A model generated the notes under the pieces. That model was not told where the DNA came from, searched no databases, and saw nothing but the letters and a program-made list of their open reading frames with translations. From positions 750,478 to 814,477 of the forward strand of contig CAVSDW010000012.1 in the NCBI GenBank assembly GCA_963726665.1: DNA of 64,000 bases, in the 5' to 3' direction. The position numbers were made by a program, and so were the translations under genes. This DNA comes from RPQJ01 sp963726665. Its GTDB lineage: Bacteria; Pseudomonadota; Gammaproteobacteria; Steroidobacterales; Steroidobacteraceae. Of this stretch, positions 24,535-34,073 are shown piece by piece; positions within the stretch are counted from its first letter, which is position 1; the number at the start of each line of letters is the position of its first letter.

Positions 24535-27116
24535 ACCACGACGTTCGCGAGCTTGCCGGGAACGTAGACGAACTTGCGCACCGGCTTGCCTTCCATGAAG
24601 CGCTGCACGTTCGCGTCGGCGAGCGCTGCCTCGCGCACGGCGCCCTCGCCGGCGTCGGACGCGACGGTGACACGGCCGCGCAGCTTGCCGTTCACCTGCA
24701 CCACGACTTCGATCGTCTCGCGAGCGAGCGCGCCCTCGTCCACCCGGGGCCAGCGCTCGTCGACGATTGCGGTCGAGTGCCCGAGCTCGCGCCAGAGCGT
24801 GTGGCATGCATGCGGCACCACGGGTGAGAGCGCGAGCACGGCGATCTCGAGCGCCTCCTGGACCACCGCTCGACCCTGCGGCGAGCGGTCCTCGAAGCGC
24901 GCGACCGCGTTCATGAGTTCCATGACAGCAGCAATCGCGGTGTTGAACGTGCGGCGGCGGCCGATGTCCGTCGTGACCTTGGCGAGCATCTCGTGGACCT
25001 GGCGCCGCAGGTCGCGCCCGGCGCCCGAGAGCGCTGCGGCGTCGAGCACCGGCGTCTCGCCGGCGGAAACGTGCTGGTGCACGGCCTTCCACAGGCGCTT
25101 CATGAAGCGGAACGCGCCTTCTACGCCCTCGTCCGACCACTCGAGCGTCTGCTCCGGCGGTGCCGCGAACATCATGAACAGGCGCGCCGTGTCGGCGCCG
25201 TACTTCGCGACCAGTGCCTGCGGGTCCACGCCATTGCCCTTGGACTTCGACATCGTGCCGATGCCGCCTGACTCGACGGGCTGGCCGTCCTCGCGGAGCA
25301 CGGCACCGATGCGCGCGCCCTTGTCGTCCACCCGCACGTCCACGTCGGCCGGATTGTAGTAAACGACGCGACCGGACGCGGGCTTTCGGAAGTAGATCTC
25401 GTTCAGCACCATGCCCTGCGTGAGCAGGTTGGTGAACGGTTCCTCGATCGTGGTGAGACCGAGGTCGCGCATCACCCGCGTCCAGAAGCGCGAGTACAGC
25501 AGGTGCAGGATCGCGTGCTCGATGCCGCCGATGTACTGGTCCACGGGCATCCAGTACGCCGCGCGCCCGTCCACCATCGCCGCGCCGTTCCCGGCGCTGG
25601 CGTAGCGGAAGTAGTACCAGGACGAGTCCACGAAGGTGTCCATCGTGTCCGTCTCGCGCCGCGCCGGCCGGCCGCACTTCGGGCAGCTGCAGGCGAGAAA
25701 GGCCTCGTTACGATTGAGCGGATTGCCGCTGCCGTCCGGCACGCAGTCCTCGGGCAGCACCACCGGCAACTGCTCGTCCGGCACCGGCACGTCGCCGCAG
25801 GCCTCGCAGTGGATGAGCGGGATCGGGCAGCCCCAGTAGCGCTGGCGCGAAATGCCCCAGTCCCGGAGCCGCCAGTTCACGCGCCGCTGGCCGCGGCCGG
25901 TCGCCTCGAAATGCTTCGACAGGGCGTCGAAGGCCTCGTCGAAATCGAGCCCGTCGAATCGGCCGGAGTTGATGAGCCGGCCGTGCTCGACATAGGCGCC
26001 CGCATCCATGTCGACGAGGCTGCCGTCGGCCGGCTGGATCACCTGGTGGATGCGCAGGCCGTAGCGGCGAGCGAATTCCCAGTCGCGCTGGTCGTGCGCG
26101 GGCACGGCCATGACCGCGCCCGTGCCATAACCCATGAGCACGAAGTTCGCGACCCAGACCGGGATGGACTCGCCCGTGAGCGGGTGGATCGCGTGGACGC
26201 CCGTCGGCATGCCGCGCTTCTCCATGGTCTCGAGCACGGCCTCGGTGACGCCCGTGCGCTGGCACTCCGCGAGGAACGCCTGCAGCTCGGGGTTGCCCGC
26301 GGCGGCGCGCTGCGCGAGCGGATGCTCGGCGGCCACCGCCATGTAGGTGACGCCATACAGCGTATCGGGGCGCGTCGTGTAGATCCTGAGGGGCTCGGCG
26401 CTGCCTTCCACTTCGAACTCGAGTTCCAGGCCCTCGGAGCGGCCGATCCAGTTCGACTGCATCAGCTTCACGCGTTCGGGCCAGCCGGGCAGCGAATCGA
26501 GCGCGCCGAGCAGTTCCTCGGCGTACTCGGTGATGCGCAGGTAGTACATCGGGATCTCGCGCTTCTCGACCAGCGCGCCCGTTCGCCAGCCGCGCCCGTC
26601 GATCACCTGCTCGTTCGCGAGTACCGTCTTGTCCACCGGATCCCAGTTCACCGTCCCGGTCTTGCGGTAGGCGATGCCCTTCTCGAGCATCCTGAGGAAC
26701 AGCCACTGGTTCCAGCGGTAGTAGTCCGGACGGCAGGTCGCAACCTCGCGGTCCCAGTCGATGCCGAAGCCGAGCGACTTCAACTGCCGCTTCATGTAGG
26801 CGATGTTGTCGTAGGTCCACTTTGCGGGCGGCACGCCGTTGGCCATTGCGGCGTTTTCGGCCGGCAGTCCGAAGGCGTCCCAGCCCATGGGCTGCAGGAC
26901 GTTGTATCCCTGCATGCGCATGTAGCGCGTCAGCACGTCGCCGATCGTGTAGTTGCGCACGTGCCCCATGTGCAGCCGACCGCTCGGGTACGGGAACATG
27001 CACAGGCAGTAGTACTTCGGCCGGCCGGGGTCCTCGACCATGGCGAACGTGCCCTGATCGTCCCACCAGGCCTGGGCCAGGGATTCGACGGCGGCGGGCT
27101 CGTAGCGTTCTTGCAT
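24531..27116 (-). CDS. leuS: Leucyl-tRNA synthetase
   Basis: An 861-residue class I synthetase, the E. coli size. The HIGH-type PYPSGRLHMGHVRNY lies near residue 45, the CP1 editing domain occupies about 220-420 with TTRPDTLYGVTYMAVA, the zinc-like CPKCG is near 465 and the KMSKS signature TMSKSKGNG is near 615. The ATG at 27116 was chosen because the homology begins there; upstream codons are unconserved. Confidence 0.97.
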   Translation of the reverse strand: MQERYEPAAVESLAQAWWDDQGTFAMVEDPGRPKYYCLCMFPYPSGRLHMGHVRNYTIGDVLTRYMRMQGYNVLQPMGWDAFGLPAENAAMANGVPPAKWTYDNIAYMKRQLKSLGFGIDWDREVATCRPDYYRWNQWLFLRMLEKGIAYRKTGTVNWDPVDKTVLANEQVIDGRGWRTGALVEKREIPMYYLRITEYAEELLGALDSLPGWPERVKLMQSNWIGRSEGLELEFEVEGSAEPLRIYTTRPDTLYGVTYMAVAAEHPLAQRAAAGNPELQAFLAECQRTGVTEAVLETMEKRGMPTGVHAIHPLTGESIPVWVANFVLMGYGTGAVMAVPAHDQRDWEFARRYGLRIHQVIQPADGSLVDMDAGAYVEHGRLINSGRFDGLDFDEAFDALSKHFEATGRGQRRVNWRLRDWGISRQRYWGCPIPLIHCEACGDVPVPDEQLPVVLPEDCVPDGSGNPLNRNEAFLACSCPKCGRPARRETDTMDTFVDSSWYYFRYASAGNGAAMVDGRAAYWMPVDQYIGGIEHAILHLLYSRFWTRVMRDLGLTTIEEPFTNLLTQGMVLNEIYFRKPASGRVVYYNPADVDVRVDDKGARIGAVLREDGQPVESGGIGTMSKSKGNGVDPQALVAKYGADTARLFMMFAAPPEQTLEWSDEGVEGAFRFMKRLWKAVHQHVSAGETPVLDAAALSGAGRDLRRQVHEMLAKVTTDIGRRRTFNTAIAAVMELMNAVARFEDRSPQGRAVVQEALEIAVLALSPVVPHACHTLWRELGHSTAIVDERWPRVDEGALARETIEVVVQVNGKLRGRVTVASDAGEGAVREAALADANVQRFMEGKPVRKFVYVPGKLANVVV

Positions 27117-27212
27117 GACGGCGAAGCGGGAAAAAAGGGGCGAAACCGGATCACGAAGGATACCAGAGCGTGTCCCGGCACGGACCCGCCGGCGCACCCG
27201 GGCGGCCACGGA

Positions 27213-28287
27213 TCAGGCGGCCACGAACCTCGCGACGCCGTCGTCGCCGACAGAGCGCTCGAGGAGGCCACCGGCGTGGAGGTAATTCAGGTGAGCGACC
27301 GCCTCCCCCATCGCGAGCATCCGGTGAAAGCCACGCAGCGGCCGGCCGAACATCACCGGCAGCAGGTCGAAGGCCGTTCGTGGCTCGGCACAGGCTTCCC
27401 GGAGCGAACCGAGCTGCTGCAGGTGGTGCGCCCGCAGGACCGAGACGCGGTGATGCAGCCCCCGGAACGGCCGGCCATGCGACGGCAGCACCACCGTGTC
27501 CTCGGCGCATTGCTCGAGCCTCGCGAGCGAGGCAAGGAACTCCCGCAGCGGGTCCGCATCCGGGCGGCTCGACAGCACGCTCACGTTCGGAGAAATGCCT
27601 GGGAGGACCTGGTCGCCGCTCACCAGCATGCCACCCGGCGCATCGTGCAGGCAAAGATGCCCCCGGCAGTGCCCGCCGGTCTCGACGATGCGCCACTCCC
27701 GGCCGCGGACCTCGAGCACACCGCCGTCCTGGGGCGTGGCCGCGAGTACCGGGACTCCGTCGAACCAGCTGTCGTGGCGGGACATGGGGGGCCTCGTCGG
27801 CTCCCTGTCGGACTGGAGCCCGTGCAGGACCATGAACCCGTGCATCCGGGCGTGGATCTGCGCGGGCTCGGTGGCCAGGATACCTGGCGACCGACTCGTG
27901 GGCGACCGCCGACATCCAGACTTCGCAGCCGTGCCGCTCCTGGAGCCAGCGCGCGAGCCCCATGTGATCGGGATGATCGTGCGTGACGAAGATCCGCGCG
28001 AGGCCGCCTCTGCCGACGACCGAAGCCTCCAGCGAGTGCCACGCCTCGCGACAGGGATCGGCCGACATTCCCGTGTCCACCAGCGTCCAGCCCGCATCGT
28101 CCTCCATCAGCCACACATTGATGTGGGCGAGTTCCATCGGCAGCGGGATGCGCGCCCACAGCAGTCCCTCCGCGATCGCGACCGCGTGCCCGGGCTGCGG
28201 CGGTTCGACGGGAAGGTACTCGAGTTCCCGGGGCGGCGACGGGTAACGTTCGCCCTCGTGCGTGATTGCTCCGTGCCGCTCGCTCAC
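27213..28287 (-). pseudogene. Metallo-beta-lactamase-fold hydrolase, interrupted by a one-base frameshift
   Basis: The N-terminal half, from GTG 28287, carries the metal motif THDHPDHMG (HxHxDH) and reads to about 27880. The C-terminal half, with TGGHCRGHLCLHD and LPSHGRPFRGLHHR, is in another frame ending at 27213. Removing one base within 27876-27882 joins them as ...ARYLATEPAQI..., a protein of about 357 residues with all metal ligands. The family is the general MBL-fold hydrolase group with a C-terminal winged-helix-like part; substrate unknown. The GTG overlaps the lnt stop by four bases. Confidence 0.8.
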
Positions 28288-29837
28288 GGGCCTGCCGCGC
28301 CGCGCACGCGCGGCCGCCGGAGGCCGGCGTAGAGCCCGATCCAGAGGAGCGCAAGGACCGGCCAGTTTCCGGCACGCAGGTACGGTGTCAGCCCGGTCCT
28401 CGGCCGGACGGTGCCGGTGAGTACGGCGGGGTGGAACTGCGGCAGGCGACCCAGCACCGAGCCGTCGTGGGCGATCAGCGCGGTCACACCGTCGTTGGTG
28501 GCGCGCAGCATCGGGCGGCCCGTCTCGAGCGAGCGCATGCGGCTGATGTCGAGGTGCTGGTGCGGCGCGGAGGAATCGCCGAACCACGCGTCGTTGGTCA
28601 CGTTGACGAGCAGCGTCGACTCGCGAGCGAGCGAGCGCTGCTCCGCGCCGTAGGCGTCCTCGTAACAGATCGTGGGTGCGAGCGCCTCGCCACCGGCGGC
28701 GAGCGGCGCCTGCGTTTCCGCGCCCGCGGCGAAGTCCGAATACGGAAGATTCATGAGCCGCATCCAGTCGCGCACCGCCGCAGGCACCGGGAAGTACTCG
28801 CCGAATGGCACGAGGTGCCGCTTGTAGTACCACTGCTCCCCAGGCGACCACGCGGCCATGGCGTTGTAGTACGCACCCGACTGCGGGTCGCGGCGCACGA
28901 GACCGGTGACCAGCGAGGAACCCCGCGACTGCGCCAGCGCGGAAACGTAATCGAGGTAGCCGCGAACGCTGCTTTCGAGCGAAGGAATCGCGGACTCCGG
29001 CCACACGATGATGCCTGCACCGAGGTGCGGCCTCGTGAGATCGAGGTAGAGATTCATGGTTTGCTCGAGCTGGCCGGGCACCCACTTCATGGACTGCGGC
29101 ACCGCACCCTGCACCAGCGCCACAGTGACTTCGGTGCCGCGCGGCCGCGTCCACTCCACCCGGCCGAGCGCAAGCGCCGAGCCCCAGGTGAGCAGCAGTA
29201 CCACGGCGCCGGTCACGCGCGCCTTCGGGGTTTCGAGCAGCAGCATCACCAGGGCGCCGGCGGTCACGGCCGCGGCGAGACTCACGGCGTAAATGCCGCC
29301 GAGCGGCGCATACGCGGCGAGCGGCGTGTCCAGTTGCGAATACCCGATCGCGAGCCACGGGAATCCGCTCAGGAACCAGCCGCGCAGCCACTCGGTCGCG
29401 ACCCAGCCCGCCGGCAGCAGCACGAGGTAGCGAATCGCCCCGGCGGCCGCCCCCCAGCGCGCGACCGCGTAGCCGAGCAGCGCCGTGTAGCTGCCCATGA
29501 TGGCGACGAGCCCGAGCATCAGTACGAGCGCGATCCACACCGGCGCCTGGCCGATGAGGTGGATGCTGTGGTAGAGCCAGTAGGTGCCGGCGAGGAAGGT
29601 CCCGCCGGTGAAGAGCAGGCCGCGCCACGCCGCCGCGCGCGGCGGCGCATCGTCCCACAGCAGCATGAGCGTCGCCGGACACAGGAAGGCGAGTGACCAC
29701 ACGCCCGCCGGGGCGAAGGCCAGCGCGAGTAGCGCGCCCGCCGGCAACGCGAGCCAGTGCCCGCGTCGCGAAATGAAATCCCGGGCCGCGGCCATCGGGC
29801 GCGGCCGGTGCGTGCCGCTGCGTGGAGACTCGCTCAC
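28284..29837 (-). CDS. lnt: Apolipoprotein N-acyltransferase
   Basis: A 517-residue inner-membrane enzyme that adds the third acyl chain to lipoproteins. Six to seven membrane spans occupy residues about 28-210, then the nitrilase-like periplasmic domain holds the triad Glu in WPESAIPS, Lys in YYKRHLVPFGEY and Cys in ICYEDAYG. A last span near 490 follows. It lies two bases after corC, the conserved corC-lnt pair. Confidence 0.95.
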   Translation of the reverse strand: MSESPRSGTHRPRPMAAARDFISRRGHWLALPAGALLALAFAPAGVWSLAFLCPATLMLLWDDAPPRAAAWRGLLFTGGTFLAGTYWLYHSIHLIGQAPVWIALVLMLGLVAIMGSYTALLGYAVARWGAAAGAIRYLVLLPAGWVATEWLRGWFLSGFPWLAIGYSQLDTPLAAYAPLGGIYAVSLAAAVTAGALVMLLLETPKARVTGAVVLLLTWGSALALGRVEWTRPRGTEVTVALVQGAVPQSMKWVPGQLEQTMNLYLDLTRPHLGAGIIVWPESAIPSLESSVRGYLDYVSALAQSRGSSLVTGLVRRDPQSGAYYNAMAAWSPGEQWYYKRHLVPFGEYFPVPAAVRDWMRLMNLPYSDFAAGAETQAPLAAGGEALAPTICYEDAYGAEQRSLARESTLLVNVTNDAWFGDSSAPHQHLDISRMRSLETGRPMLRATNDGVTALIAHDGSVLGRLPQFHPAVLTGTVRPRTGLTPYLRAGNWPVLALLWIGLYAGLRRPRVRGAAGP

Positions 29838-29839
29838 CG

Positions 29840-30700
29840 CTACAGGGGGGCGGGCTTGAGGTCGAGGTCGCGCGGTGTGCGCACCCGCAGCGTCTCGATC
29901 CTGCGACGGTCCGCACGCTGGACCTCGAGTTCGAGCCCGCCGATCTCGATCGACTCGCCACGCCTCGGCAGGCGACCGAGCTCGTGCAGCACGAGGCCGC
30001 CAATGGTGTCGAATTCCTCGTCCGCGAAGCGCGTGCCGAACACGCGGTTGAATTCCTCGATCCGGGTCAGCGCCGGGACCGTGAACGTGCGCTCGGCGTC
30101 CTTGCGGATGCCCTCGCCCTCGTCCACGTCGTACTCGTCGCCGATCTCACCCACGATTTCCTCGAGCACGTCCTCGATCGTGAGCAGCCCCGAGACGCCG
30201 CCGTATTCGTCCACCACGATGGCCATGTGGTTGTGGCTGACGCGGAACTCCTTCAGCAGTACGTTGAGGCGCTTGCTTTCCGGGATGAGCACCGCGGGCC
30301 GCAGGCACTCACGGATGTCGAACTGCCCTTCCCCGCCCTGTGCGAAGTAGCGCAGCAGGTCCTTGGCGAGCAGGATGCCGGCGATCTCGTCACGGTCCTC
30401 GCCCACGACCGGGAAGCGCGAGTGCCCGGACTCGATGACGATCGGCAGGATGCGCTCGGGCGTCTCGTCGCGCTGGATCACGACCATCTGCGAGCGCGGC
30501 ACCATGACGTCGCGAACCTGCGTCTCCGAGACCTGCAGGACGCCCTCCAGCATCGCGAGCACGTCGGCCTCGATCAGCCCGCGATCGCGGGCGTCGGCAA
30601 GGATGTCCGCGAGCTGCTCGACGTCCCTCGGTTCACCGGAGAGTGATTCGACGAGTCGGCGCAGCCAGCTTCCTGCCAGCCTTGGTCGGTCTTGGGTCAT
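29840..30700 (-). CDS. corC: CorC/HlyC-family CBS-domain protein
   Basis: A 286-residue cytoplasmic protein with two CBS domains (about 60-190, including VRDVMVPRSQM and NHMAIVVDEYGGVSGLLTIEDVLEEIVGEI) and a C-terminal CorC/HlyC transporter-associated domain. The family is linked to magnesium and cobalt homeostasis. The ATG at 30700 overlaps the ybeY stop by four bases. Confidence 0.93.
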   Translation of the reverse strand: MTQDRPRLAGSWLRRLVESLSGEPRDVEQLADILADARDRGLIEADVLAMLEGVLQVSETQVRDVMVPRSQMVVIQRDETPERILPIVIESGHSRFPVVGEDRDEIAGILLAKDLLRYFAQGGEGQFDIRECLRPAVLIPESKRLNVLLKEFRVSHNHMAIVVDEYGGVSGLLTIEDVLEEIVGEIGDEYDVDEGEGIRKDAERTFTVPALTRIEEFNRVFGTRFADEEFDTIGGLVLHELGRLPRRGESIEIGGLELEVQRADRRRIETLRVRTPRDLDLKPAPL

Positions 30701-31216
30701 GTGCCCGGGTCGATGACGGAAAGGTACGGATTCTGATACCCGAATCCGCCGAGGATTTCCACTTCGAGCCGCTCCATCGCGCGCGCGGCGCGTGGCCGCT
30801 CGTGGTCGTAGCCGTGCAGGTGCAGGACGCCGTGCACCACCATGTGCGCCCAGTGTGCGGCCCGCTCCTTGCCCTGGTCGCGCGCCTCCGCGGCAACCAC
30901 CGCCGCGCAGACCACGAGGTCGCCGAGCGACCCGCAGAGCTCACGCTCCTCCCTGGATGCCGGGAACGAGAGCACGTTGGTCGGCTTGTCCTTGCCGCGG
31001 TAGGCGCGATTGAGCCGCCGGCTCTCCGCGGGACCCACGACGCGCACCCCGAGCCGGCGCGACGATTCGCCGGCTGCGCCGGCGGGCGGGCGCGCTTGCC
31101 ATGGCGGCACGGTGTGCGGCGCGGGCCCAGCGCCCGAGCGCCGTCCTCGCCGGAACCCACGGCCGCACGGCCGCGAACTGCGCGTCGACCGCGAGCGCCG
31201 GCCGGTGGGAGCTCAA
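30697..31216 (-). pseudogene. ybeY: Endoribonuclease YbeY, interrupted by a one-base frameshift
   Basis: YbeY is a zinc endoribonuclease for 16S rRNA 3' processing and ribosome quality control. Its C-terminal part (VRVVGPAESRRLNRAYRG, NVLSFP and the zinc motif HGVLHLHGYDHE) is intact. That frame has only an internal ATG at 31110. The N-terminal part (VDAQFAAVRPWVPARTALG) reads in another frame from a TTG at 31216 that overlaps the phoH stop. One extra base in the GC-rich tract about 31078-31105 explains both; corrected length is about 172 residues. This is consistent with a YbeY-sized protein in the standard phoH-ybeY-corC-lnt order. Confidence 0.78.
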
Positions 31217-32202
31217 GCGTCGTGCCCCGGCTCGTCCGAGGCCCGCTCGTAGGCCTGCACGATCCGCTGCACCAGCGGGTGGCGCACGACGTCGCGTGCG
31301 TTGAAGAACGTGAATGCGACGCCCTCGACGCCGCGCAGCACCTCGATCGCGTGCCTGAGCCCCGAGCGCTGCTGTCGCGGCAGGTCGACCTGCGTGATGT
31401 CGCCGGTGACCACGGCCCGCGACCCGAAGCCCATGCGGGTCAGGAACATCTTCATCTGCTCGACCGTCGTGTTCTGCGCCTCGTCGAGGATGATGAACGA
31501 GTCGTTGAGCGAGCGGCCGCGCATGAATGCGAGCGGCGCCACTTCGATCACCTGCCGCTCGACGTGGCGCGCCGTGCGGTCGAAACCCATCATCTCGTAG
31601 AGCGCGTCGTACATGGGCCGGAGGTAAGGGTCGACCTTCTGCGCGAGGTCGCCCGGCAGGAACCCGAGCCGCTCGCCGGCCTCGACCGCGGGACGCACCA
31701 GCACGATGCGCCGGACCGAACCCGACTGCAGCGCCTCGACCGCGCTCGCGACCGCGAGGTAGGTCTTGCCGGTGCCGGCCGGGCCGATGCCGAAGGTGAG
31801 GTCGTTCTGGTGGATGTTGTCGAGGTACTGCCGCTGGTTCGCCCCGCGCGCGCGGATGCCGCCCCGCTGGGTCTGCACCACGATGTCCCCGGCGGGGCCG
31901 CGCGTCTCGTCCGCCGCGGGAAAGCCGAGTTCCTGAACGCAGAGGTGGACGCGCTCCGGCGACATGGCCTCGCCGGCCGACAGCTCGAACATGCGTTGCA
32001 GCACGGCTGCGGCGTTGTCCACGGACGCCGCCGCGCCGAAGACCTGCAACTGGTGCCCGCGCCGGCGCACCTCGACTCCGAGGCGCTCCTCGACGTGCCG
32101 CAGGTTCTGCTCCATCGGGCCGCTGAAGTTCACGAGCCGCGCATTGTCCGCGTCCTCGAGCGAGATCTCGCGCATCGAGACCTGGGCGCTCAAGCGATGC
32201 AC
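31213..32202 (-). CDS. phoH: PhoH-like (YbeZ) ATPase
   Basis: A 329-residue PhoH family protein with Walker A GPAGTGKTYLA and Walker B FIILDEAQN. YbeZ works with YbeY in rRNA maturation, which agrees with the adjacent ybeY. The ATG at 32202 overlaps the miaB end by 13 bases; an ATG at 32175 (MREISLEDADN) is the alternative start. Confidence 0.94.
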   Translation of the reverse strand: MHRLSAQVSMREISLEDADNARLVNFSGPMEQNLRHVEERLGVEVRRRGHQLQVFGAAASVDNAAAVLQRMFELSAGEAMSPERVHLCVQELGFPAADETRGPAGDIVVQTQRGGIRARGANQRQYLDNIHQNDLTFGIGPAGTGKTYLAVASAVEALQSGSVRRIVLVRPAVEAGERLGFLPGDLAQKVDPYLRPMYDALYEMMGFDRTARHVERQVIEVAPLAFMRGRSLNDSFIILDEAQNTTVEQMKMFLTRMGFGSRAVVTGDITQVDLPRQQRSGLRHAIEVLRGVEGVAFTFFNARDVVRHPLVQRIVQAYERASDEPGHDA

Positions 32203-33530
32203 CGCTCAGGCGAGGCGAGGCGTCCACGCAGCGAGTTCGGCATCGCCTCGGTGACCACGACGTCCACGAATCCGTCGACGAGCGACGGCGGGCCGTCGAA
32301 GTTGACCCACCGGTTGTTCTCGGTGCGCCCCGCGAGCTGGCGCGCGTCGCGGCGCGAGTGGCGTTCCACCAGCACGCGCTGCACGGACCCCACCATGGTG
32401 CGGCTGATGGCGAGCGACTGCGCGTCCAACCGCTCCTGCAGCCGGACGAGTCGCCGGTGCTTTTCCTCGTGGGTCACGTCGTCGGGCAGCGAGGCGGCCG
32501 GCGTGCCCGGGCGCCGGCTGTAGATGAAGCTGAAGCTCTGGTCGAAGCCGACATCCGCAATGAGATCCATCGTCGCCTCGAAGTCGCGTTCGGTCTCGCC
32601 TGGAAACCCGACGATGAAGTCCGACGTGACGCTGATGCCGGGCCGCGCCTCGCGCAGCCGCCGGATCTTCTGCCGGTACTCGAGCGTGGTGTGCCCGCGT
32701 TTCATGAGCGCGAGCACGCGATCCGAGCCGCTCTGCACCGGCAGGTGCAGGTAGCTCGCGAGCTGCGGCACGTCGCGGTAGGCCTCGATCAGGCTGTCGC
32801 GGAACTCGACCGGGTGCGAGGTCATGAAGCGGATGCGCTCGATGCCGGGAACCTCGGCCACGAAGTAGATGAGTGCGGCGAGGTCCGCCTGCCCGCCACC
32901 GGCCAGCCGGCCCCGGTAGGCGTTCACGTTCTGCCCGAGCAGCGTCACCTCGCGCACTCCCTGGCGCGCGAGGCCGCGAACCTCGGTCATCACCTGCTCC
33001 AGCGGACGGCTCACTTCCTCGCCGCGCGTGTAGGGCACGACGCAGAACGTGCAGTACTTGCTGCAGCCTTCCATGACCGACACGAAGGCGGTCGCGCCCG
33101 CGGCGCGTGGCTCCGGCAGGCGGTCGAACTTCTCGATCTCCGGGAAGCTCACGTCCACGACGGAGCGTCCCCGGCTCTTTACCGAGGCGATCATCTCCGG
33201 CAGCCGGTGCAGCGTCTGCGGCCCGAAGACCATGTCGACGAACGGCGCGCGCCGCGTGATGCCCTCGCCTTCCTGGCTCGCGACGCAGCCGCCGACGCCG
33301 ATGATCACGTCCGGGCGCTGCTGCTTCAGGAGCCGCCACTGGCCGAGCAGCGAGAACACCTTCTCCTGCGCCTTCTCCCGCACCGAGCAGGTGTTCAGCA
33401 GCAGCAGGTCCGCCTCGGCGGGATCCTCGGTCGGCTCGTAGGCGCCGGATTCACGCAGCACGTCCGCCATGCGGGCGGAGTCGTACTCGTTCATCTGGCA
33501 GCCAAAGGTCCTGACGTGTACTCGCGGCAT
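32190..33530 (-). CDS. miaB: tRNA-2-methylthio-N6-dimethylallyladenosine synthase
   Basis: A 446-residue radical-SAM methylthiotransferase that modifies A37 of tRNAs reading UNN codons. The first iron-sulfur site uses the cysteines in RTFGCQMNEYD, NTCSVREKA and GGCVASQEG; the radical-SAM cluster is GCSKYCTFCVVPYTRG. A TRAM domain closes the protein (about 375-440). The ATG at 33530 gives MPRVHVRTFG, the normal N-terminus. Confidence 0.96.
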   Translation of the reverse strand: MPRVHVRTFGCQMNEYDSARMADVLRESGAYEPTEDPAEADLLLLNTCSVREKAQEKVFSLLGQWRLLKQQRPDVIIGVGGCVASQEGEGITRRAPFVDMVFGPQTLHRLPEMIASVKSRGRSVVDVSFPEIEKFDRLPEPRAAGATAFVSVMEGCSKYCTFCVVPYTRGEEVSRPLEQVMTEVRGLARQGVREVTLLGQNVNAYRGRLAGGGQADLAALIYFVAEVPGIERIRFMTSHPVEFRDSLIEAYRDVPQLASYLHLPVQSGSDRVLALMKRGHTTLEYRQKIRRLREARPGISVTSDFIVGFPGETERDFEATMDLIADVGFDQSFSFIYSRRPGTPAASLPDDVTHEEKHRRLVRLQERLDAQSLAISRTMVGSVQRVLVERHSRRDARQLAGRTENNRWVNFDGPPSLVDGFVDVVVTEAMPNSLRGRLASPERCIA

Positions 33531-33548
33531 GGGCCGGCGCAACGGGCC

Positions 33549-34007
33549 TCAGAACGGGATGTCGTCGTCGAAGGTTTCGTCGCGCTCGGTGACCGGCGCG
33601 GGCGCGGGCCGCTCGCTGCCGCCTGCTGCACGCGGCTCGGCCCTCGACTCGGTGCCCGCGCCGCCGCCGCCGCGTCCGCCGAGCATCTGCATCTCGTTGG
33701 CGATCACCTCGGTCGAGTAGCGGTCGCGGCCTTCCTTGTCCTGCCACTTGCGGGTGCGCAGCTTGCCCTCGAGATAGACCTGCGAGCCCTTGCGCAGGTA
33801 CTCGGCGGCGATCTCGGCGAGGCGGTCGTACATGACTACGCTGTGCCACTCCGTCTGCTCGCGCTGCTCGCCGGTCTGCTTGTCCTTCCAGCTCTCCGAA
33901 GTGGCGACGCGCAGGTTCGTGACCGCCTTGCCGCTCGGCATGTAGCGCGTCTCCGGGTCCTGCCCGAGATTGCCGACGATGATGACCTTGTTGATTCCGC
34001 GTGCCAT
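33549..34007 (-). CDS. ssb: Single-stranded DNA-binding protein
   Basis: A 152-residue SSB. The OB fold (residues 1-110) starts MARGINKVIIVGNLGQDPE. A Gly-rich linker leads to the acidic C-terminal tip DDDIPF that recruits partner proteins. It is 18 bases upstream of miaB and 66 bases downstream of the MFS gene. In many gammaproteobacteria ssb sits next to uvrA, and it is close to uvrA here as well. Confidence 0.96.
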   Translation of the reverse strand: MARGINKVIIVGNLGQDPETRYMPSGKAVTNLRVATSESWKDKQTGEQREQTEWHSVVMYDRLAEIAAEYLRKGSQVYLEGKLRTRKWQDKEGRDRYSTEVIANEMQMLGGRGGGGAGTESRAEPRAAGGSERPAPAPVTERDETFDDDIPF

Positions 34008-34073
34008 GGCGCCCACCTGCGTGAATTGGAGTGAAATCTTACGCCACGGGGCCACCGCGGCGGAAACGGCGAA

